From a bacterium (GTDB taxonomy: Bacteria; Desulfobacterota; Deferrisomatia; Deferrisomatales; BM512): 7,094 nt of DNA. Below are positions 1-4,808 of the stretch, piece by piece. A model generated the notes under the pieces. It ran no database searches, had not been told where the DNA came from, and saw only the letters and a list, made by a program, of their open reading frames with translations. The stretch covers positions 1-7,094 of the forward strand of contig SRXB01000109.1 in the NCBI GenBank assembly GCA_009724975.1, given 5' to 3'. Position 1 is the first letter of the stretch; each line of letters opens with the position of its first letter. The position numbers and the translations under genes are program-made.

Positions 1-92
1 TCGCTAAAACAGCCCTACAGCGTATTTTACCTTTAATTTCAAGGTATTTGACGATGGTCGCGTCGGGGCTTCGGTGGGCCGCAATAAAACCG

Positions 93-117
93 TATCAAAA
101 TTTTGACGTCTTTGATA
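93..117. promoter_or_regulatory. Candidate operator: inverted repeat upstream of the nuo promoter
   Basis: The arms TATCAAA (93-99) and TTTGATA (111-117) are perfect 7-base inverted repeats separated by 11 bases. Inside them lies a second, overlapping perfect 12-base palindrome, TCAAAATTTTGA, at 95-106. The centre is about 78 bases upstream of the start site predicted from the promoter at 148-176, a usual place for an activator, and the surrounding stretch is AT-rich. No regulator family can be named: the arm orientation is the reverse of an FNR site (TTGAT...ATCAA). AT-rich palindromes also arise by chance, so this is a candidate only. Confidence 0.35.
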
Positions 118-147
118 AACCCTTGTTCTGTTTTTCTCAATTTGTCC

Positions 148-176
148 TTGACAGCGTGAGATTGTGAAAGTATCGT
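148..176 (+). promoter_or_regulatory. Predicted sigma70-type promoter of the nuo operon
   Basis: A perfect -35 hexamer TTGACA (148-153) is followed by a 17-base spacer and TATCGT (171-176), which matches the -10 consensus at four of six positions. Spacing is optimal and the region upstream is AT-rich. Transcription would start near 183, giving a leader of about 87 bases before nuoA. It is the only convincing -35/-10 pair I found in the leader, and no other internal promoter is needed given the short gaps between the genes downstream. Confidence 0.6.
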
Positions 177-188
177 CAACTTCGTTTT

Positions 189-204
189 GGGCGCGGAAGC
201 GCCC
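189..204 (+). other. Stem-loop with GNRA loop in the nuoA leader
   Basis: GGGCGC (189-194) pairs perfectly with GCGCCC (199-204) around the four-base loop GGAA, which fits the stable GNRA tetraloop pattern. If transcription starts near 183 the hairpin forms within a few bases of the mRNA 5' end. A run of T precedes it rather than follows it, so it is not a rho-independent terminator on the + strand, and the - strand copy has no T run after it either. A role in mRNA stability is possible but is inference. Confidence 0.4.
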
Positions 205-269
205 CGCGAAATACCCCCACATCCATAAATTCCGCAGTGATACCGATAAGTTGGCTGAGGAGATGCTAA

Positions 270-626
270 ATGATAGAAAACTACGTCCCTATCCTCATCC
301 TGTTTTTGCTTGCCGCCGGATTCGGGCTATTCGTAATCATAGTCTCGTCCCTTTTGGGGCCGAAACGCCCGACCGCGATCAAACAGGCCACCTACGAATG
401 CGGCATGGATGTGCCGCCCAACGACGAATCCCCCTTCGACATCAAATACTACCTAATAGCGATGGCCTTTCTCGTCTTCGACGTTGAAGTGGTCTTCCTC
501 TACCCCTGGGCGGTGAAGTTCAAGCAGCTGGGCATGTTCGGCTTCATTGAAATGCTCGTCTTCATCTTCATCCTCCTCGTCGGGTACGCGTACATCTGGA
601 AGAAAGGAGTGCTGGAGTGGGAATAG
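270..626 (+). CDS. nuoA: NADH-quinone oxidoreductase subunit A (NuoA)
   Basis: Small integral membrane subunit of complex I, placed where the peripheral arm meets the membrane arm and close to the quinone channel. The 118-residue product shows three hydrophobic helices at about 6-28, 60-82 and 91-110. Between the first two is the conserved loop with TYECG (residues 42-46), and the second carries the [12 protein letters not shown] motif with its conserved acidic residues; both are hallmarks of NuoA/ND3. Length is normal for the family. The ATG is preceded by GAGGAG at 257-262 with 7 bases between. It is the first gene of the operon, behind the promoter at 148-176, and its last 10 bases overlap the nuoB start, suggesting translational coupling. 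Identification is secure. Confidence 0.96.
   Translation: MIENYVPILILFLLAAGFGLFVIIVSSLLGPKRPTAIKQATYECGMDVPPNDESPFDIKYYLIAMAFLVFDVEVVFLYPWAVKFKQLGMFGFIEMLVFIFILLVGYAYIWKKGVLEWE
604..609 (+). promoter_or_regulatory. Ribosome binding site that fixes the GTG start of nuoB
   Basis: AAGGAG lies inside the end of nuoA, 7 bases before a GTG at 617. No ATG stands at a suitable distance in the nuoB frame, and the homology of NuoB begins a few residues after this GTG, so the GTG is the start of choice. Confidence 0.75.
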
Positions 627-1126
627 AGCAAAAGTTCCCCCCCGTCGTGGCGACCAACCTCGAAAAGGTGGTCGGCCTTTGCCGCGCCAACTCGATTTGG
701 CCGATGACCTTCGGCCTTGCGTGCTGCGCCCTTGAAATGATGGTGGCCTCCGGCCCCGACTACGACATCGCCCGCTTCGGCGCCGAGGCTTTCCGTCCCT
801 CGCCCAGGCAGGCCGACCTTCTTATCGTGGCGGGAACCGTCACCACCAAGATGGCCCCCATGGTCGAGCGCATCTACCACCAGATCGCCGAGCCCAAGTG
901 GGTCATCGCCTACGGGACCTGCGCCTGCTCCGGCGGCATCTTCAACACCTACGCCACGGTGCAGGGCGTCGACAAGTTCCTTCCGGTCGACGTTTACGTC
1001 CCCGGCTGCCCGCCGCGCCCCGAGGCTCTTTTGGCGGCGATAATGAAGCTGCAAAAGAAAATAAAGGAGGAGAAATTCTCCGCTCGCCCGGACCTGCCCT
1101 TAATCGGCGCGGGCCAGCAAGGCTAG
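617..1126 (+). CDS. nuoB: NADH-quinone oxidoreductase subunit B (NuoB), holds cluster N2
   Basis: Peripheral-arm subunit that carries the terminal [4Fe-4S] cluster N2, the direct electron donor to quinone at the NuoB-NuoD interface. In the 169-residue product the cluster ligands are visible: the adjacent pair Cys36-Cys37 in [11 protein letters not shown], Cys102 in YGTCACSGG, and Cys131 in VPGCPPRPE. The spacings 37 to 102 (65) and 102 to 131 (29) equal those of E. coli NuoB as I recall it. The N-terminus is shorter than in E. coli, as in many bacteria. Translation starts at GTG, overlapping nuoA by 10 bases; nuoC follows after 9 bases. The electron path from N2 is intact, so the downstream change of input module has not been accompanied by loss of the quinone-reducing end. 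Confidence 0.96.
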   Translation: MGIEQKFPPVVATNLEKVVGLCRANSIWPMTFGLACCALEMMVASGPDYDIARFGAEAFRPSPRQADLLIVAGTVTTKMAPMVERIYHQIAEPKWVIAYGTCACSGGIFNTYATVQGVDKFLPVDVYVPGCPPRPEALLAAIMKLQKKIKEEKFSARPDLPLIGAGQQG

Positions 1127-1135
1127 GGGGGAATC

Positions 1136-1615
1136 ATGGCTTCTATAGACAAGATAAAGGCCGCCCTCGACTCCGCCCTCTCCGGCGCGGTTCTCGGAAC
1201 AGACTCCTTTCGCGGCATGGACGCCCTTCGCGTCGACGCCTCGGCGATAGTTAAAATCTGCTCCTTTTTGCGCGACAACCCCGAATTTTCCTTCGAGATG
1301 CTGACCGACCTCACGGCGGTCGACTACCTTGGCCGCGAAAAGCGTTTCGAGGTCGTCTATCACCTTTACTCCTTCAAATACAATACGCGCCTGCGCCTGC
1401 GCGCGGATCTCGGCGAAGGCGAGCCGATACAGACCGTTGAAGGCGTGTGGAAGGCCGCGAACTGGCTCGAAAGAGAGGTTTTCGACCTCATGGGTATCAC
1501 CTTCGCGGGCCACAGCGACCTTCGCAGGATAATGATGTGGGAGGGCTACGAAGGCCACCCGCTGCGCAAGGACTTCCCGCTTTTGGGAATCCCGCAAAAA
1601 GCGGTTTACCGCTAA
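1136..1615 (+). CDS. nuoC: NADH-quinone oxidoreductase subunit C (NuoC, 30 kDa)
   Basis: Structural subunit of the connecting arm of complex I, with no redox centre. The 159-residue protein ends in the family signature: WLEREVFDLMGI, then FAGHSDLRRIMMWEGYEGHP and LRKDFPLLG, which is the NuoC/30-kDa pattern. Length is typical for a free-standing NuoC; it is not fused to NuoD as in E. coli. The ATG follows an AGGGGGGAA stretch at 1125-1133 that overlaps the nuoB stop codon. NuoD begins 20 bases after its stop. Nothing looks broken. The same fold occurs in group 4 hydrogenases, but the nuoA-B-C-D order and NuoD's features (below) favour complex I. Confidence 0.95.
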   Translation: MASIDKIKAALDSALSGAVLGTDSFRGMDALRVDASAIVKICSFLRDNPEFSFEMLTDLTAVDYLGREKRFEVVYHLYSFKYNTRLRLRADLGEGEPIQTVEGVWKAANWLEREVFDLMGITFAGHSDLRRIMMWEGYEGHPLRKDFPLLGIPQKAVYR

Positions 1616-1635
1616 CCGCTTAAGGGGAGTTCAAT

Positions 1636-2814
1636 ATGTCCGAGACAAAGAACATGATTTTGAACCTCGGCCCCTCCCATCCGGCCACCCACGGCGTCCT
1701 TCGCGTGGTGCTTGAACTGGACGGCGAGACGGTGCGCGATGTCACCTGCCACCTTGGGCATCTGCACAGGGGCATGGAGAAGCTGGCCGAGCACAAGACC
1801 TACCACCAGGCGCTGCCGCTTACCGACCGCATGGACTACACCGGCGCCCTCCTGAACAACCTCGGCTACGCGCTGGCGGTTGAAAGGCTGCTGGACGTGG
1901 AGGGCGACATACCGCCCCGCGCCCAGGTCGCCCGCGTCCTCCTTTGCGAGCTTCAGCGCATCGCCGGACACCTTCTGTGGCTGGCGGCCCACGCCCTCGA
2001 CATCGGCGCGATGACGGTCCTCTTCTACACCTTCCGCGACCGCGAGCGCATCCACGACATGCTCGAAGATGTGACCGGAGCGCGCCTCACTCCCAGCTTC
2101 ATCCGTCCCGGCGGGCTCGCCGCAGACCTGCCCGACTCCTTCTTCGCCAAGGCCAGGAGCTTCGTCAAGGACTTCCCCGCCATCGTGGACGAATACGAGC
2201 GCCTCCTCACCGACAACCGCATCTGGCGCAAGCGCACCACCGGCATCGGCATCATCTCCAAGGAAACCTGCGTGCAGTACGCCCTCACCGGCCCCGTCCT
2301 TCGCGCCATAGGCGTAAAGTGGGACCTGCGCAAGGCGCTTCCTTACAGCGGCTACGAAAACTACGACTTCGAAATCCCCACCGGCACCATCGGCGACGTC
2401 TTCGAGCGTTACAAGGTCCGCGTGGAGGAGATGCGCCAGTCCAACCGCATAGTGGCGCAGGCCCTCGACCGCATGGTGGGCGGCCCCGTCATGATTGACG
2501 ACTTCCGCTACGCCCCGCCGGCCAAGGAAGAGGTTTACAACTCGATAGAAGGGCTCATCCGCCACTTCAAGATTATGAGCGCCGGTTACAAGGCTCCCCC
2601 GGGCGACGTTTACATGTCGGTGGAGGCCACCAAAGGCGAACTGGGCTACTACCTCGTTTCCGACGGCTCGGAAAAGCCCTACCGCTGGCGCGTACGCCCC
2701 CCCTGCCTCATAAACCTTCAGGCCCTTAAGGAGATGTGCTTGGGAGGACTGGTGGCGGACGTAATCGCCGTCATCGGCTCCATCGACATCGTCCTTGGCG
2801 AAATAGACAGATAG
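1636..2814 (+). CDS. nuoD: NADH-quinone oxidoreductase subunit D (NuoD, 49 kDa)
   Basis: Quinone-binding subunit of the peripheral arm. The 392-residue protein has the N-terminal LGPSHPATHGV motif, the HLGHLHRGMEKLAEHKTYHQ segment, DRMDYTGALLNN, and a C-terminus PPCLINLQALKEM...SIDIVLGEIDR, all diagnostic of NuoD. The quinone-site residues line up as His19 and Tyr68; their 49-residue separation equals that of the catalytic His/Tyr pair in the Thermus and bovine proteins. The paired CxxC motifs that bind Ni-Fe in related hydrogenase large subunits are absent, so this is a quinone-reducing subunit and not a hydrogenase. GGGGAG (1624-1629) stands 6 bases before the ATG. The next gene starts 16 bases after its stop, with no sign of nuoE in between. 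Confidence 0.96.
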   Translation: MSETKNMILNLGPSHPATHGVLRVVLELDGETVRDVTCHLGHLHRGMEKLAEHKTYHQALPLTDRMDYTGALLNNLGYALAVERLLDVEGDIPPRAQVARVLLCELQRIAGHLLWLAAHALDIGAMTVLFYTFRDRERIHDMLEDVTGARLTPSFIRPGGLAADLPDSFFAKARSFVKDFPAIVDEYERLLTDNRIWRKRTTGIGIISKETCVQYALTGPVLRAIGVKWDLRKALPYSGYENYDFEIPTGTIGDVFERYKVRVEEMRQSNRIVAQALDRMVGGPVMIDDFRYAPPAKEEVYNSIEGLIRHFKIMSAGYKAPPGDVYMSVEATKGELGYYLVSDGSEKPYRWRVRPPCLINLQALKEMCLGGLVADVIAVIGSIDIVLGEIDR

Positions 2815-2830
2815 AGAAGGAGTTACATTC

Positions 2831-4777
2831 ATGAGCGGACTTCTCTTTTCAAGCTGGGCCGGAGCGAAGGTGGACTCCCGCAAGTCCCCCGCCGCCGAAG
2901 GCGACATAACCCTGCCCAAGGCGATGAGCGACGGCACCTCCTTCAAGGGGCTGATGGGCTGGGACGGCATGGCGATCTGGGGCGGCGCCGACCCCCTGGA
3001 CCTCGCCCGCGCCTTCGCCGAGGGGCTCTCCAAGAACTCCTGCGGACAATGCATACCCTGCCGCATCGGCTCCCGCGTCATCGAAACCTCCCTCTCCAAG
3101 ATATGTTTCGGCTCCGGCACCGAGGAAGACCTTGCCACCGTGGCCAAGCTCGCCGGCGACCTGAAAAACCAGGCGATGTGCGACCTCGGGCAGTCTTGCG
3201 GGCGCGCCTTCGTCGATTTCGTGGAAAATTTCAGCGGCGAGGCCAAGGCGAGAATAGCCCTGAAGACCCCGACCCCCAGGGGCGAATACCTCACCGCCAC
3301 CACCGCCCCCTGCAAATCGGCCTGCCCCGCGCACCTTGAGATTCCCGAATACGTGGAACTCATCAAAAAGGGCAAGTTCGAGGAGAGCCTGCACCTCATA
3401 CGCCGCGACAACTGCCTGCCCGGCACCGTGGGCCGCGTCTGCGTGCGCCCCTGCGAATTCAACTGCCGCAGGCAAAACGTCGACGGCCCGGTGCAGATAA
3501 AGTTCCTCAAGCGCTTCGTGGCTGACTACGAGCTTGAGAGAAACCACAAGCCGCTGGTCACCGCCCCCGAGAAAAAGGGCGCTAAAGTGGCCGTAATCGG
3601 CGCTGGCCCCGCAGGCGTCTCGTGCGCCTACTTCCTCGCCCAGCTCGGCTTTAAGCCCGTCGTCTTCGAGGCGCTGGGAGAGCCCGGCGGCATGGCCGCA
3701 GTCGGCATACCCGACTACCGCCTACCCCGCGAACTTTTGCGCAACGAGGCGGAGTTCATCAAGGAACTGGGGGCTGAAATCCGCTACAACACCGACATCG
3801 GCAAGGACATCTCCTTTTCCGACCTCACCGGCGGCGAATACCGCGCCGTCTTCATCGCCATAGGCGCCCGCCTCGGCACCTCCATGGGAGTACCCGGCGA
3901 GGGCGACGACGTAACCGGCTTTTACAAGGGCGCCGACTACCTGCGCGACGTTGCACTCGGCAAAAAGGTCTACGTGGGCGACACCGCGATAATCGTCGGC
4001 GGCGGTAACGTCGCCATCGACTGCGCGCGAACGGCCCTTCGCACCGGCTTCAAAAAGGTCAAGATAGTCTACCGCCGCTCCGAGGCCGAGATGCCCGCCG
4101 ACAAGGTGGAGATAACCGACGCCAAGGCCGAGAACATAGAGATGTGCGTCCTCACCAACCCCAAGCGCATAGTCGTCGAAGGAGGCAGGGTGGTTGGGGT
4201 CGAGGTCATAGACATGGAGCTTGGCCCGCCCGACGCCTCCGGCAGGAGGGCTCCGGTGGAAAAGGTCGGCTCCGAGCACATAATACCCGCCGACGGTTGC
4301 ATAATGGCTATCGGCCAGGCGATAGACCTCGGCCTTCTGAAAGACGCAACCGACATACAGACCACCAAGTGGAAGACCGTCGCGGTGCAGGGGCTCAACA
4401 AGCTCGCCGCCATACGCGGCAACGTCGGCATCTTCTCCGGCGGCGACTGCGAAACCGGCCCCCTTACCCTAATCGCGGGACTCGCGGCGGGCAAGGAAGC
4501 CGCTTTCCAGATAGCCCGCTTCATAGGCGAGGGCTCCACCGAGCCGATGAAGGAGTGGGTGATAAACAAATACATAGAGTCGCTAAAACCCTACGACAAA
4601 AAGGAAAACGTGGGGCAGGTGGCGGGTACCGAGCCCGCCAAAATCCACCACATGCCGGTGGAGAAGCGCATTCGCACAATGGAAGAGGTTGAGACAGGTT
4701 TTACCCATGAGGAAGCCATAGCCGAGGCAAGAAGATGCCTGCGCTGCTACCGACTGGTAGTCGCGGCGGTGGGCTGA
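2831..4777 (+). CDS. Fusion of NuoF-type N3 cluster domain with GltD/NfnB-like NADPH:FAD oxidoreductase
   Basis: A 648-residue soluble iron-sulfur flavoprotein. Residues about 60-135 resemble the C-terminal cluster domain of NuoF: SCGQCIPCRIG gives Cys71, Cys74 and Cys77, and Cys117 follows after 40 residues, close to the 41 of E. coli NuoF. The FMN/NADH domain of NuoF is missing. From about 155 on it is GltD-like: CKSACPAHLEIPEY (Cys161, Cys165), GRVCVRPCEFNC (Cys204, Cys208, Cys212), an FAD-binding GAGPAG at 257-262, a second nucleotide fold with IIVGGGNVAIDCA at about 387, YRRSEAEMPA at 414-423 (paired Arg, typical of NADPH binding), and a closing FAD motif SGGDCETGPL near 536. The C-terminus ends with RRCLRCYR (Cys636, Cys639). 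AAGGAG at 2817-2822 precedes the ATG. From memory, the beta subunit of Moorella NADP-dependent formate dehydrogenase has a similar make-up, and the next gene is a formate dehydrogenase, so transfer of electrons between formate and NADP(H) is the likely role. True glutamate synthase function is unlikely because no large subunit is present. Confidence 0.88.
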   Translation: MSGLLFSSWAGAKVDSRKSPAAEGDITLPKAMSDGTSFKGLMGWDGMAIWGGADPLDLARAFAEGLSKNSCGQCIPCRIGSRVIETSLSKICFGSGTEEDLATVAKLAGDLKNQAMCDLGQSCGRAFVDFVENFSGEAKARIALKTPTPRGEYLTATTAPCKSACPAHLEIPEYVELIKKGKFEESLHLIRRDNCLPGTVGRVCVRPCEFNCRRQNVDGPVQIKFLKRFVADYELERNHKPLVTAPEKKGAKVAVIGAGPAGVSCAYFLAQLGFKPVVFEALGEPGGMAAVGIPDYRLPRELLRNEAEFIKELGAEIRYNTDIGKDISFSDLTGGEYRAVFIAIGARLGTSMGVPGEGDDVTGFYKGADYLRDVALGKKVYVGDTAIIVGGGNVAIDCARTALRTGFKKVKIVYRRSEAEMPADKVEITDAKAENIEMCVLTNPKRIVVEGGRVVGVEVIDMELGPPDASGRRAPVEKVGSEHIIPADGCIMAIGQAIDLGLLKDATDIQTTKWKTVAVQGLNKLAAIRGNVGIFSGGDCETGPLTLIAGLAAGKEAAFQIARFIGEGSTEPMKEWVINKYIESLKPYDKKENVGQVAGTEPAKIHHMPVEKRIRTMEEVETGFTHEEAIAEARRCLRCYRLVVAAVG

Positions 4778-4782
4778 GCGGC

Positions 4783-4806
4783 TTAGGGAGGCTTTTAGGG
4801 AAGGAA
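4783..4806 (+). promoter_or_regulatory. Doubled ribosome-site-like motif before fdhA
   Basis: The 31-base gap before fdhA holds two near-copies of the same purine motif, TTAGGGAGG (4783-4791) and TTAGGGAAGG (4795-4804), 12 bases apart. The second is correctly placed for the ATG at 4809. The first lies too far upstream and has no start codon of its own. It could act as a standby ribosome site, or be a chance duplication. Confidence 0.4.
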
Positions 4807-4808
4807 CC

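Noticed and set aside
3..167. Frame open from the left edge for 54 codons on the + strand, possibly the end of an upstream gene
   Set aside because: No recognisable motif, it spans the AT-rich palindromes and the promoter, and its base composition differs from the real genes. A - strand frame at 4-222 is equally unconvincing. A truncated upstream gene cannot be fully excluded.
189..204. GC hairpin as a rho-independent terminator of an upstream gene
   Set aside because: No T run follows the hairpin on either strand; the T run on the + strand lies before it.
251..268. Sigma54-like TTGGC-N8-ATGC with the correct 10-base GG to GC spacing
   Set aside because: Its start site would fall inside nuoA, downstream of the ATG, and the match is created by the nuoA ribosome site region; the sigma70 promoter at 148-176 explains the operon better.
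1063..1081. Strong AAAGGAGGAG ribosome-site-like sequence and small palindrome near the end of nuoB
   Set aside because: No start codon lies within reach downstream, and the bases encode the ordinary Lys/Glu-rich tail of NuoB; at most it could slow ribosomes.
1636..2814. NuoD homologue as the large subunit of a group 4 NiFe hydrogenase (formate hydrogenlyase type)
   Set aside because: The two CxxC metal-binding motifs are missing and the quinone-site His19/Tyr68 pair is present at complex I spacing.
3413..3466. Loss of the Cys before GRVC (Val200) with a new Cys195 in the GltD-like cluster region
   Set aside because: In pig dihydropyrimidine dehydrogenase, as I recall, the Cys at that place is not a cluster ligand, so the change probably has no effect on cluster binding.
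1612..3510. Long open frame of 632 codons on the - strand
   Set aside because: It lies antisense to nuoD and the flavoprotein, has no recognisable domain and low-complexity composition, and is explained by the GC-rich third codon positions of the + strand genes. The same holds for the other - strand frames over the coding region.
2831..4777. Glutamate synthase small subunit (GltD)
   Set aside because: No large subunit gene is next to it, the N-terminus carries a NuoF-type N3 domain, and the neighbours are nuo and fdh genes; automated annotation as glutamate synthase would mislead.
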